Shown: positions 43,635 to 55,083 of the stretch, piece by piece | Layout: every line of letters starts with the position of its first letter | Numbering within the stretch: the stretch's first letter is position 1 | DNA from: Paramacrobiotus metropolitanus | Lineage: Eukaryota; Tardigrada; Eutardigrada; Parachela; Macrobiotidae | DNA length: 64,000 nucleotides | Assembly: GCF_019649055.1 (NCBI RefSeq) | Contig: NW_026570228.1 | Location: 248,001 to 312,000 of the forward strand | Direction of reading: 5' to 3' | Translations under genes and position numbers: made by a program | The notes under the pieces: model-generated | The model's input: only the letters and a program-made list of their open reading frames with translations | Told to the model about the DNA's origin: nothing | The model's database searches: none

Positions 43635-46262
43635 TACGAGGACGAGCTTAGTACATGTGATAGACAAAAAAACTAGCGAGAGAATCTGATAACCATTTGC
43701 GTGCTGTGCAACACTGTCAGCCACCTTAGGCTGGCGGTAGCCGATTTAAATGCGAGTTTTGTTTTGGTTTTATAACTTTGTTTGTTTTGGTTTTATAACT
43801 TTGTTTATAATTGGTTCTCCGCAAAATTTCCAGTAACCAGTGGCTGACATTAATTAACCAAGCTCTTGATAATAATGTTATAAAATTACCATCTAAATAT
43901 AAAGATTCATCTGGCGAGATGTACTACGATGAGAATATCACCGACGTACGGCTACCTGCCAGTTTGTTTTTTGCACCTGCGATGGAGATTTCTTGCGCGA
44001 GTATCAGCGTTGTTTCCGGCCTACCGTTGAGTGAGAATTGTGTGGAGGAACCTGCCAGCGACGTGCCTTTACCAGCAGCGTACGATGATCGTATGGCCTT
44101 GGCGCTGAAGGCTTGTAGAACGGGGAACCTGTCACAGTACGCTGCAGCGAAAAAGTACAAGGTTCCTTATTCTTCGTTCTGGAATAAACTGAAGGGCGTG
44201 CGTACGGAAAAGAAAGGCGCACATATGAGAAAATTTTCGGAAGCCGAAGAAAACTACATCGAAAATCTGCTGCTGAAGTGGGGGAGAACGGCATCCCTCT
44301 GGATAAAAGATTTTTAAAGCGGATTGTGCCGTTACTGACCAAATATAAAGGTAGCTAAAAATGAGATTTAAAATTATTTGTGTAAAATTAAATTAAATTA
44401 TTGACTGTTATCGCATTTATTTATATTGGTTAAATTTTAAATTTGAATGCGTCCGTTTCTGACGGAATATTCAGTGACGTTAGTGTGAGAATATTTGTAC
44501 GTTGCTGGTTTTTCTTTTACTTACAAAAATTTTACCTTGTACAGATGTGCCCAAAAATCGAAAGATGTTTTCATCATACTGGCATCGCGAATTTCTTAAA
44601 AGGCACCCGAAGATTGTTCAGCGAATTTCACACAGCGTTTCCCGAAAAAAGGCTAAAGAGTGGACCGTGGAGAATCGGGAGGGTTGGATACAACGATTGA
44701 GTGAGCTTAATACCGGGGGCCTGCTGCTTGATCCTGCAGGTATCTGGAATTTTGACGAGTCAGCGTTCCAGGTAGCGGAAAAAGTGACGACGGTATACGC
44801 CAAGCGGGGGGTAAAGGAAGTCCTTTCGTACTATGACGGTAACGACCGCGAACTAATCACGGTGTTGGCGGGCGGCAATGCGGCTGGAGAAATTCTGCGA
44901 CCATTAATTTTATTTGACGGCAAAGTTTTCCTTGCTACTCGTTTTGACGGCACAGACGACAGATGTCATATTGGGTTTAACTCGTCAGGCGTGATGGATA
45001 ATTCAACTTTCACTTCATATATCAGAGAAGAAGTCATCCCCAAAATGACGGCAGCAAAAGTGCGTGTTTTCTTTTACTCTATTAAAAAAATTTAAAAAAT
45101 TAGTTGTCATAAATTTCTTTCATTTTAATAAAAAATAAATGTTGAAAAATGTTGTGTATGTTGTGTATGTTGTGTATTTTTTCAGAATGTTATTTTTCTC
45201 GATGGGCACAGCTCTCATATGTTCAATCTGGAGTTTTTATCGGAGTGCATGAAGTCTGACAAAGATATTACCGTTGTCATACTGCCGTCTGGTCAGACCG
45301 GGAAGTTGCAACCCATGGATCTGAAGGTGTACGGCCCTGTTAAAAAATATTGGCGGGATTATTTGCGACTGATGACCCTTATCGCTGAAGAAGAGGTATT
45401 TTCATTTTTATGCTAATTTTAGTTAATAAATAAATGTGATAAATTAATCTAAAAATTAAATTTGATCGTAGGTTAACAAACAAAACTTCGCTCGTCACCT
45501 TGTGAAAAAATGGGATGAATTCAACATGGCCGCCAATATTATTTCTGGGTTTGCTTCTTCCGGAATTTATCCTTTCAACCCGGATGCGGTCTGCCGAGCT
45601 TACGTAGAGCCCGTTCCAAGCCAATTTCTATCAGACGTTCCCATTTCTGTTGCCACCGTATACGTGAGCGAGCTGGAAGTTATACGCACAAATCTTCGAA
45701 AAATCCCACTTTTGACTGAAGGACAGATAGAAGAGATTGTGGCGTTCGCAATCTCTAAAGCAGAAGGTTTTCTTCCATCGGTTGCAGCTGACAAAGTGGC
45801 TGCAGACTGGCACCATAATTCCATGAGCGCTCATCCTCAGAAAAAGAGAAAACTTAAAGATTCTCGTCTGCGCGCCGAAGCATGGCTTATTGTGACGGAC
45901 AGTAAAGTAATCGCAGCGCTCGAGCAACGGGAAGCAGAAAAACTGCTGCAGAAAAATAAGCGAAAAAGAAACACTCGTAGCGGACTTAGCGATGTGACAA
46001 ATACTCCGACTAAAATTAAAAAATCTTTCAGAATGGGTAAAAAGTGAGTCCTCTGAAATTTCACATGGGGTTCTACAAAGTCAAAGTTTTACTGTAAGAA
46101 ATAAAGTGTGCGGTATTACTGGGGTGATTTTTGTATTAAATGTGATGTGTTTACCAGCATTGACAAACCTGGGTGGTTGCCCGTGATGCACGGGCCGGGC
46201 ATGGTTATCAGATTCTCTCGCTAGTTTTTTTGTCTATCACATGTACTAAGCTCGTCCTCGTA
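43635..46262 (+). mobile_element. pogo-type DNA transposon with identical 62-bp TIRs
   Basis: Terminal inverted repeats at 43635-43696 and 46201-46262 match base for base: TA, then CGAGGACGAGCTTAG and so on to GATAACCAT. The outermost TA is the expected target duplication of the Tc1/mariner/pogo superfamily. Inside lies one four-exon transposase gene. A TTGTTTTGGTTTTATAACT unit occurs twice at about 43760-43803, and a GCCCGTG/CACGGGC hairpin lies inside the right end. Perfect TIRs and only one coding lesion point to a recent insertion. Confidence 0.9.
43919..46047 (+). CDS. pogo-type transposase, four exons, one frameshift
   Basis: Exons: to 44350, 44545-45059, 45186-45395 and 45472-46047; all later junctions keep phase. 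The first exon is open from 43811, and the first Met is at 43919. Domains: a pipsqueak-type HTH (LALKACRTGNLSQYAAAKKY), a second DNA-binding part (FSEAEENYIENLLLKW), then the DDE fold with D in WNFDESAF, D in IFLDGHSSH and D in LQPMDLK, the D-D-D triad usual in pogo, then GIYPFNPDAV and a basic, nuclear-type tail (KKRKLKD, KNKRKRN). Near 44280 one G appears to be missing from a G run: WG ends one frame, while ENGIPLDKRFLKR continues in another. It is therefore probably inactive unless this is a sequencing error in the homopolymer. Confidence 0.82.
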
Positions 46263-47031
46263 CCTCTAAAAAAATTACGAAAGCATTTTTTTGCCAGACC
46301 TTTTCTGGAAACTGTTAATGCCACAAAAATGACCCAAAAGGTGCCCGTTGCTGGTTACCAGAAGACCTTTGCGCGATGAACGGTCAGGGCGGTCTCTGAA
46401 CAATTTGTGTTTCCGATACGCTTGCCGGAAAATACGCAATTTCCAAGTGCACTTATAATCGACACAAGGTGCTCCTTTTCAAAAGCAGTTAGGAAGAGAC
46501 CATTAAAAGCATCCTTTAAATTAGTAATTCTCAACCTCCAGTCATCGCTGGATGAACATTACCATTTATTAAGACATTACGTGTATAAGTGAAATTTTCT
46601 CGCAAAAAAATGCAAAGAAAATTTTGGCATCCGTCTAATGCATTTTAACTTGAAAAAACGATTACCAAAGGTGCTAAAGACATAAAACGTGCACGCAGAA
46701 ATTGAACAAAAGTTCCAGATTTTAATGGGATTTAGAGAAATTTTTGTGCTGCCGTAGTGCGTCGTCAGTCAGAGCTTCCTTCCACGCTTGGACGGTTGGT
46801 TTCACTCAACTGCCCAGCCTTGGTGCTGTTGGTTGTAACTATGTAATTTTCAGACAGAACATGAATTACAGATTAATTTTCTGACAAAACATAAATTGCC
46901 TTTCACGTGTGTTAGCCTGAATGATTCAGTATTGTCAATACTTCGAAAGTATGCTGAAATTGTGGCCATTTCTGGTCGGTATAATAAATTTATTTCCATC
47001 CGCCGCTCTTGTTGCATTTTCTGTGGTCCTT
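46263..47031. other. Intergenic between pogo element and receptor B'
   Basis: About 770 bp; no gene or repeat recognised. Confidence 0.4.
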
Positions 47032-48000
47032 TCAAGTACAAATCACATTTTTCAACTGCACTCGTAGCTCCTTCATAGTGCATACGATAAGAATGGGATC
47101 CAGAATCTGCTGCATTTTATACAAACCCAGGAGATACGTTGACAGTGTCCACTCTTCTACGACAAATTCACGGAATCCTATGATCACGAACATTGTCTCG
47201 TATGGCAGCCAGCAGCAGATGGCGGTTCCCGTCAATACCGAAAACACCATAAAGGCACTACTGCCTTTCTTCTGTTCCTGGGCTTTGCCTGCTACTTGTT
47301 TTCTTTTCCTACGCCTTTCCAAGGTCACCACCATAAGGTTGATCCAGGCGAACAGAAGAAACACTGCCGGCAGTTCGAATACGAGAAGCATAGCTACGGT
47401 ATGCCATGCCGAAAATGTTGTAGTGTCGATGAAACATCTGTAAATTTGTGCTGATGGACGTGGACGACCATACATGGAATTCATTACCAATCCTGGCAGT
47501 GCCACGATGTGCACGTACAATATAACTATACCGACAAAAGCGGCTGTCATTCGCGTTGTTTGCCAATTCCGGTATGATACGGGAAAGGTCACGGCCCAGA
47601 TTCTGTTTACGGCGATCAGGCAGTGGAGGTTTTCGGGCAGACCAGATATGCACCAGCCCACGTAATGGTTTGCATAACAAGCACTACCAGGATACCAGAC
47701 CGAAGGACACGCAATGTGTAGAGCAATGAACACGCCATGCACCGAGCACAGAACATTGGCGAATGATAACGCCGTGAGGCAGACGGAAAAAGGTGTCCGT
47801 AGCTGTTTTCTTGAGAGCAGTACGGCAACCGGCAGATTAAAAACTATCATAAGGACACTGCATGTTATCAGAAATATAACATCCGGTTACCAAATCATGC
47901 AGATGGCAGTATTGGTTTGGGTGTAGTTGGCGTGGTTCATGGAGCGGTTGTAGTGGAGCAGGAACTGTTGCTCCTCAGAAAATTCTGTGTGATTTTCCAT
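47032..48000 (-). pseudogene. Rhodopsin-like GPCR (receptor B') with an in-frame stop before TM1
   Basis: By homology to B the gene starts at the ATG at 48000 (MENHTEFSEEQQFLLHYNRS, glycosylated) and ends at 47032, 323 codons including the stop. Codon 38 is TAA (47889-47887) between MIW and PDVIFLITCSVLMIVFNLPV; B has RWSLDAIFLATCS, so a TCA-type serine codon may have become TAA. Everything after is open and normal: CLTALSFANVLC, PENLHCLIAVNRIWAV, YVHIVALPG, FELPAVFLLFAW, ICCWLPYETMF and QQILDPILIVC. A Met further downstream would give a receptor lacking TM1. Probably a young pseudogene; a sequencing error or stop polymorphism is the alternative. Confidence 0.8.
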
Positions 48001-49109
48001 TTGCACTCGTAATAGCTGCAAAATTTCGAATGAATTATTCGAAATCCAAAATGTAACGGCAACTCCTTTTGTGAAAATTTTTTGTCGCACCATCTGATTA
48101 AACGTTTTACCTTAGTGCTTGAAAGACAAGCGTGGCAGTTGTCTTCGTGACTAATGTCGGTCAGGAAAACATTATGTCATGTTATGGCAGTTATGTCACT
48201 AGATGTCAGAGCTGCTACACGCACCATAGGTACAAACAAGAATCGGTATGCGCATTTTGTCTTCATCATACATATTTTGATACAATGTACAATATGTCAA
48301 ATTTTTAGGACGCCTATTGGGATGTAAACGCAGCAGGAAAGGTGCAATTGCCGCCAGGTTTCCGATGCTATTGATTGCCCGATTGACTGGTTCCAGCACA
48401 GACACTCACAAATTCTTCCCGATTTTCGAACTCGTTACAATCATCAAAGACATCTGAATGCCCTTCATCCGTGAAAGTTTTGAAGAGCTAGATTTTATAA
48501 TAAGAGCTAGTTTCAGGCCCATTAAAGTTGCTATCCTGTTTTTATGCTCGAAATGCCGTGTTTGACGTTAGATTGTACGTGTCATAAGCTCATATCTATA
48601 GGTGTTCGAGTTGCCGCTCATTGTACTGCATATCTTGGGTCACTTGTATCTACAAGCTTTTGTTAGGAAAGTAGGTTTATTTGGAGGCTAATTTAAATTT
48701 ACAAGAAAACGGTTCTACAGTGGTTGGTTTTGTTATGAAATCATTTGCGAATTTTGCTAAAGATGTCTCAGAACCAAATAAGGTTGGTCTGCTTGTTTTA
48801 AATGCATGCTATAAAATTTACCTTTAGTAGAATAATATTTTGAGACTATTTTGACACAGTGGTTTAGTGATCAAACAATGATAGCAGCAGGCGATCGTTA
48901 AACGACATTCGGACAGTTCTGCAAATGGCAAAGGTCGGAAACAGAGGTTGACATGTCATTGGAGCCGCGCCTTACCCCGTTGTCAGCCCATACAGTTACA
49001 TACATACACAAGTCATAAACGAGCTGCCTGAGCAAAGCGATTTTGTTTCAAGCTTCCTTCATTGAACTGTCGTGTGGTACATTAAAATCAAATTTAAAAA
49101 GTATTCAGA
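48001..49109. other. Intergenic between divergent receptor genes
   Basis: About 1.1 kb separating the minus-strand B' from the plus-strand gustatory-like gene. Only weak short frames are present. Confidence 0.4.
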
Positions 49110-50768
49110 ATGTTCGAAGATACGGGAAAATCTCGAAGCACAAGATTTCTGGTCAGTGTCTTCTGTTCATCCTGGATTTTTCTTTTGAGCTTTTTTGGGT
49201 TTTTATGGACCCATACAATAGGACATGCACACAGTGCAAAACAAACTAATAAGCTTGGCGTTTTCTTCTTGACCACCTATGTCGCGGTGCAAATTACTGC
49301 GAATGTCTTTGCCGCTGTTGAAGGTATGTCCAGTACACCGAAGTCGGAGCGAATATCCGATGTGCTGCTAGATCTGCACTCGTATGTCTTCCCCGTACTG
49401 CATGGAACGTACGTTACAATCATGTGGCTTGCAAATCGGCGGCTGTTAAGCATTTTTTATCTATTTCGGAAACTATCGACCACGTGTCTCTTCACAAGCG
49501 ATGTCACCATTATCTCTTTGCTGACGATTGGCATCTTCCTTGTGCATCGCGTGTTTAATGCAACAGGGGTGTATTATGAGGATGTTCACGATTACGAGGC
49601 AAAGAAGACGCATATTCTTCACACCCATCCTGCCTGGACACCTTTACAACAAATCATCGGTCCGCTGCTGATTAGCGTTAATGTTGTGTTGCGCTTCTCA
49701 GCTGTCGGTAAACAGTCAGTGCAGTGTTTTATTGTCACAATGCCGATTTGTTTCGGCTTACTGTTTCGACGTATTAAGCAACAGTTAATCCGCACGGCTT
49801 CGCCAAGGCCAACCACCAAGGGAAACCTTCGCGACATCTTGAGAGATCATGTAGACATTTGCGAAACGGTTGCAGTGTATGACGACTGTTTACATTGGCT
49901 GAATTTTACTGTCTATGCTGAACGCTTATTGCGCTTGCTGTTTATCATTAATCAGATCTGCAAAATGTACGGGACGCCGGCGACAATGCCCTGGAGCGTT
50001 ATTTTACAGCTGATCTCGGATGTTGCTACAGTGATTGCGCAAACGGTAGCACTGGTGTTGGTCACAGAATCGGTAATGCCGAATTTGCGTTTCTTGTACT
50101 ATCATCACATTTGGATAACTGCATTTTGCCATTTAGTGACTTTTCTGCTTTAAAGACCATCCAATAAAAAGATCGCAAATTAAGGTTGTTTGAAAGACAG
50201 CCCCTTTTAAAAGCATTTCCCTGAGATAAATTATTAATATCGCATTAACCTTTACTAAAAATCGTAATGGTTGATTATCAGTTTAATGTTTACGGCTCGT
50301 ATATTTATTTCAATTCTACCGCGGTTTACATGTAATTGTATATGTTAACAAAGACAAACACTGTATACATTGTAGGAGTCGGATGTTCGAATTACCGTTG
50401 AACGTATTCTGGCAGAGGAGTCCGTGGCAAATGATGACGAAGAACTTCTGCAGAAACATTTAAGGCGTGTCACGAGCAAAAAAGCCGGCATTATACTGGC
50501 AAAATTAACAGTCAACCGCGAATTTGCAGTTTCTGTGAGTATGGTAGTTCTGTCTACATAAAAAATGAATGCATGCCCAGAATTAGCCAGTTTTTTCCTG
50601 TGTGCTCCTAGATTAATCTAGTGCGTTCTACAGGTTGTGTGCGGGGTAGTAAGCTATACACTGGTCTTTGCCGAGTTGAACGGTGAACAGAAATGTACCA
50701 TTTTAAAGCCGGTGTCGATGGATACTACTAACCCATGGAAGGAGTTCAACGTCTCTGCTCCATCTTAA
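49110..50768 (+). CDS. Gustatory-receptor-like 7TM protein, three exons
   Basis: Exons 49110-50072, 50376-50534 and 50634-50768, all phase 0, 418 residues, a usual length for arthropod-type gustatory receptors. Donors are TCG|GTAATG and TCT|GTGAGT; acceptors TTGTAG and CTACAG. Hydrophobic segments occur throughout, with a cytosolic-looking loop (FRRIKQQL to LRDILRDHVDICETVAVYDD) before the last segments, as in this family. The spliced C-terminus reads SDVRITVERILAEE, then LAKLTVNREFAVSVVCGVVSYTLVFAEL, where S-Y-T-L-x-x-x-E corresponds to the T-Y-hhhh-Q signature of TM7. If splicing is ignored the first exon would end in unrelated HHIWITAFCHLV. The partial gene at 63268 is a clear relative. 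Predicted role: ligand-gated cation channel for taste or other chemicals; inferred from family only. Confidence 0.75.
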
Positions 50769-51505
50769 GACACACAATTGTTTATTGTCAGAACAGCGAA
50801 AGAAATGTAACAAGCTGACGCTTGTGCGCGCTGAATTTTTTACTGGCTGATTTAGTTTGGCGGTCTAAAATCTGGATTAACTGCATATATACAACGTAAC
50901 ATACATACGAGTACAACGCACTGCAAAATAAAATTAATGAAGGTTAACAGTACGACTACAGTACCTAATCGTGAAAACAAGCTTGTAGTGATAAATCTTT
51001 GCGTCTCTTATAGCAATCATAGGTGCTTGACTTGGTGCTTGTCTTACGGGTAGCGCTTGCTTGTCTTGGTGCAGTGGTGCTTAACTTCTGACCACGAAAT
51101 ACGCTGTCATGGTCCTTGTTTATTGTTTAAGATACCGCACCAATCAACGGCAGCTTTACTATACAGTAAAAAAGGTTAAACTTACAAGTCGATTTAATGG
51201 CTTAGTCATAACAATGACTTTTGGCATATTAATATTCGTTGTGTCGTAAACAATTGTTAATCATAATTTCTTTATCCCTCCGGGCGATGCTGACACGGTC
51301 GCTTTCCAGCATTTAAAAATTTATTGCACGATAATTATCGGCCATTCACGCAAGACAGCGCCATCGTAAATATTGCTGCCAACAAGTATTTAAACTGTTG
51401 GATGTTCTAGCTGCTTCATCAGCACTCAAATATTGCTTTCAACAGACAGCAAAGCGATGACTTTCTTGAAAGTTTTCATTGCATTTTCATTGTTTCTCAA
51501 TGCAA

Positions 51506-51565
51506 TTTTGCCGTTTGTTGCTTTTAATCCCTTCATGGAAGGGTTTAATGCAACAAATGGCAAAA
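51506..51565. repeat. Long imperfect hairpin, arms of 28-29 bases
   Basis: Left arm 51506-51534 begins TTTTGCCGTTTGTTGC; right arm 51538-51565 ends GCAACAAATGGCAAAA. There are about four mismatches or bulges and only three bases (ATG) between the arms. Shape like a small foldback element or small-RNA precursor. A 14-base palindrome CATATGATCATATG follows within 20 bp. Confidence 0.65.
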
Positions 51566-51716
51566 CATGACATATGATCATATGCAATGCTACGGCCACT
51601 GCCAGGTTTGACCAGTCCTCGCATCTCTTCAGCACCTGGATAATTTCCTTTAACCGGACATTATTCCAAACTGCAACTAATTCTTCCCGAAGGACTTCAG
51701 TAACGCCCCAACCGGT

Positions 51717-51788
51717 CCATTCGAAGACCGATTGGAATCGCTTTCTGCATATATGTGGAAGATGTTATTCCAATCGGTTTTCGAATGG
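51717..51788. repeat. Hairpin with 22-base arms and 28-base loop
   Basis: Arms 51717-51738 (CCATTCGAAGACCGATTGGA and two more bases) and 51767-51788 are inverted copies with a single mismatch. Size and loop resemble a microRNA precursor, though near-perfect arms also fit a short inverted-repeat element. Confidence 0.7.
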
Positions 51789-53015
51789 TATATAAGTTCA
51801 GTATTGGCTTTTGATCTGTGAAGTCATCGCGATTTCGAAAGCAATGGGTGGTTCCATCGCGGCCCTGTTGGCGATGATGACTAACATTCGGAGCCACACG
51901 ATTGAACCAGGTCCAGACAATGTCGCCGCATCGCAACCTTTAACCCTGGCTGGCTGAAGTGGTGGTGGATTCATACAGACTGTACTTCTCTGTTTTTCCC
52001 AAAACAGTTGAAACAGAAAAAAATTCGGTGGGCATCCACGGACCACACAGAAAGTATGAACATGGTAGACGTTTTCGAAAAAGTCATCTGTTTTGCCGAT
52101 TCTTTTAGAAAATCAAAATCATTGCCAAAACAGAAAGGTTTTGTCTCCTTCGACCGATGACGATCAGGTTTGATACCTTTAAACTTAATTTGTCAACCAG
52201 CCCTTCTGCACGAATGAACCAGAACACTGTTCTTTTACTGCACTACCCGAGGAGCATCGTGGTGAAAAGGTGAAACGATGGGCCAGGGTTGATCGACATC
52301 CCGATTTAAGGTTTGCACAAGCCGCGGACGCCATTTTGTAGAGCCTTCCCTGCACCTGTTTCATAACACAATTTTGATAAATTTACTGCTGAACCATTAT
52401 TTTGACATGGTGCACCAAAATATTATTTATTCATTCCTAAGGACACCTTCAACAACTGTCTCCTTTTCTTACGACTTAACTTTTATTACATTAATTACCT
52501 ACAACATTGGTGAAAACAACTTTATGACAGTGACTTGGCGATTTACAGCGGCAACTGATCATGGTTAAATAAGCAGAACGTTAAAGCAGTCAACTGGGGA
52601 TTTGCAGTCATTGTAAGTATGGGTAATGATTCTGTGGTTGAACGTAACATTTAAGCGCTAAACGCAGTCAGCATACGTTACGTGTGCACAAAACCAGTCT
52701 ATTTTCTTCATGCCAGGTCTTGTCTTGTTTTTTCTATTTCCTGTTTTCTATTTCCTTACATAAAATATACTTGATAACGTTGCATAATGATTGCATCGAC
52801 CAAAACTTGGCCGAATTCAAGCTGCTCCCATAAGCAAACAAGAAAAATTTGCTAACGCGGCATTTCGTCTGTTGACGGTCCCAACAATAACATACGCTCA
52901 CATGCAATATTCAGTATATTTTCTTCCAAGCTTTGTATTTTATTTGGCATAAGGTCCAGACAAATGGCAGCGTCACTTATCCTGCCCGCAAAGGATTCCA
53001 AGAAGAATTTGAAAA

Positions 53016-53889
53016 ATGAATGCAACCAACCTGACGAATGACCATCCACTCGGCTTAACGAGCTCATTTTGTATCCAAACCTTAATTATTTTCACTGGCT
53101 TCTTTTGCAATCTGCCTATCATTATCGCGTACGCTTGTACCCGGCGTTTACGCACCCCGTTTTCCGTGTTTCTGGTCGCTTTAGCGACATCTAATGCATT
53201 TTTCTGCATCACTAACTACGTGACTATTTTGGTGTGGTACTTTCCTCAACACTTTCCGGCCGGACACCGTACGTGCACGCTCATGGAGTACTCAGACTGG
53301 GTAGTAGCTGGGATACCGATGAATCTCCACGTGGTGATCGCCGCTAGTCGGTTAGCCGCTTTCTTCTTTCCGTTACAATACCGCAACTGCACTACAAGCT
53401 GGGCGGTTGCAGTTGTTGTCTGCACCGTCATTTATATTCACGCTGTGTGTGCACCCGGTGTTGTGTTGGATAGTATGCTTTATCGTCTGACCGTTTCCTC
53501 TGCGAATGAGTGTCATCTGAATAATGTTGCATTGGCGGTGTGGGTGGAGATTGTGATGATAGTGGTCTATACGTTTCCCATCGTCTTTATGTGTGTCCGC
53601 CGGGTTACTCTGGATGAAACACCGGCAACGTCACACACGCCGCGATAACGCCGGATTTCGTCTGTCCATCGTCCTGACCGTGAGCGTGTCTTTATGCTGG
53701 TTACCGTATGAAGTACACTATTTAGTACAGCATTTTACCGGCAGCGAAGACAGCCTGTTAGGGTTTCTTCTTTACGCATTGTTCAATATTCAAGCGATAT
53801 TAGATCCAATATTAGTTATTTGCACGATGAAAAATTTTCGTGCTGCTATTGCAGCTTTCTTTCAGTTGGTGCTTTTTCGTCCAAAATAA
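53016..53889 (+). pseudogene. Rhodopsin-like GPCR (array III, copy 1) with a frameshift after TM5
   Basis: The first 192 codons read as a normal member of the array: glycosylated N-terminus MNATNLTND, TM2 FLVALATSNAFFCITNY, TM3 GIPMNLHVVIAASRLAAFF, where the N-R-L-W of its sisters is S-R-L-A, TM4 YIHAVCAPGV and TM5 VVYTFPIVFM. Just after FM (ATG at 53589-53591) the frame is lost within a TGTGTG run by a net loss of two bases relative to the sisters. The continuation VSAGLLWMKHRQRH, LTVSVSLCWLPYEVHYL and QAILDPILVIC to the stop at 53889 lies in the new frame. One lesion in a dinucleotide run could be a recent slip or a sequencing error. Confidence 0.82.
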
Positions 53890-54195
53890 AATTTAATAGA
53901 TTTTCGAAAATTTGTATTAAACTGCTCACAGTTCGTTGATAATTTAACCGGTAACAGCAATTATGCAGCCCCATCACCGGATTACGACCTCATTTCCGGT
54001 TGGCAATAGGTCCTTAAAACTGCGATTGACGGTAAATAATGTACAAAAGCGTCAATAAAGTAAACGGACAATATCAGGCTAGAATGCGGAAATTCAGTAT
54101 CATCATTTATTAGAGTATTTCTTGTAAAATATTTTATGGTTCATCAAATCGTGCGAGCTGGTGTTCTGTACTCAAAACAGTATCAAAGCTTAAAG
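53890..54195. other. Spacer between array III copies 1 and 2
   Basis: About 300 bp; nothing recognised. Confidence 0.35.
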
Positions 54196-55083
54196 ATGAA
54201 TGTCACAAATATCACACTGCAACCAGAAGAAAAAATTACATTTGCCGCTGTGACGCTAATCAGCGTCTGGGCAGTTCTGTGTAACGTTGTGGTTATGGTA
54301 GCGATTATCTGTAAACGCGGCGCCATCTCCTCTTTCACAATGGGCCTTCTGGCGCTGATGGCATCGAACATTCTGTACGCCGTTGTGAACTATGTTGTCG
54401 TCGTGGCGGATTATTTTTCCATTACCTTTCTAACGGGTCATTTCATCTGCGCGCTGTTTAGTTACAACAACTGGATTCTAGCGGGTATTCCCATGAGCTT
54501 ACACGTCATGTTAGCCATCAACCGCTTATGGGCCATGTTCTTCCCGGTTTCTTATCGCAGCTCAACACAATTAACGGCAATTGCGTTGATAGTTGTTGCC
54601 TTGATTTACGTCCATTTGACATGCCTGCCGATTGTGATCATGGACAGATTATACAACGACCCATTCTTCACCGAGTGTTATAGCAAACGTTTCACCTTTG
54701 TCTCATTAATTATGTTGGGCATGTTTGCCGGATACATCTTTCCCATTGTCTTTATGGTAATCTCGACGTTGGTTTTGTGGATAAAGCAGCGCCCGCTAGA
54801 GAAAAGTAATCACCGAGCCGGATTTCGCGTTCTACTGGTTTTAACGATCAGCGTGTTTGTATGTTGGACTCCTTATGGCGTGTACTACATAGTGGAGACG
54901 TTTCTTAATGACTATAGTTTTCTTGTGGATTTCTGGTTGTCCACATTGTACAGTGTACAAGGCGTTCTCGATCCTATCCTTGTGGTTTTTAGCATGCCAG
55001 ATATTCGACTGACCATCCGAAGATGGCTTTTCTCTCAAGAAGGCGCGCGACATAATAATGCTCTTAGCTTAAGCGATGCGTAA
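54196..55083 (+). CDS. Rhodopsin-like orphan GPCR, single exon (array III, copy 2)
   Basis: 295 residues from the Met at 54196 (MNVTNITLQPEEKITF), chosen over an in-frame Met 20 codons upstream because the sister at 62044 starts MNATNATLND at the same place. Intact: TM1 VTLISVWAVLCNVVVMVAII, TM2 LLALMASNILYAVVNY, TM3 AGIPMSLHVMLAINRLWAMF with N-R-L-W, TM4 YVHLTCLPIVIM, TM5 GYIFPIVFMVI, a short loop 3, TM6 ISVFVCWTPYGVYYI and TM7 VQGVLDPILVVF. Cysteine pair: FICALF before TM3 and TECYSK in outer loop 2. Its closest relative is the gene at 62044, with which it shares CWxPYG and VQG in place of the CWxPYE and VQA of the other copies. Confidence 0.92.
   Translation: MNVTNITLQPEEKITFAAVTLISVWAVLCNVVVMVAIICKRGAISSFTMGLLALMASNILYAVVNYVVVVADYFSITFLTGHFICALFSYNNWILAGIPMSLHVMLAINRLWAMFFPVSYRSSTQLTAIALIVVALIYVHLTCLPIVIMDRLYNDPFFTECYSKRFTFVSLIMLGMFAGYIFPIVFMVISTLVLWIKQRPLEKSNHRAGFRVLLVLTISVFVCWTPYGVYYIVETFLNDYSFLVDFWLSTLYSVQGVLDPILVVFSMPDIRLTIRRWLFSQEGARHNNALSLSDA

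Larger units (their letters stand above)
50769..53015. other. 2.2-kb stretch without recognised genes, holding two long hairpins
   Basis: Only short frames. Hairpins at 51506-51565 and 51717-51788 are listed separately. A piece at 52852-53000 on the minus strand (AAICLDLMPNKIQSLEENIL) may be related to the minus-strand fragment at 55419-55637. Confidence 0.4.

Noticed and set aside
47856-47888. A 33-bp GT-AG segment that would remove the stop in receptor B'
   Set aside because: Too short to be a credible intron and it would delete conserved TM1 residues.
54136-54195. Upstream Met as start of the receptor at 54196
   Set aside because: The extra residues have no counterpart in the closest sister, whose N-terminus aligns with the later Met.
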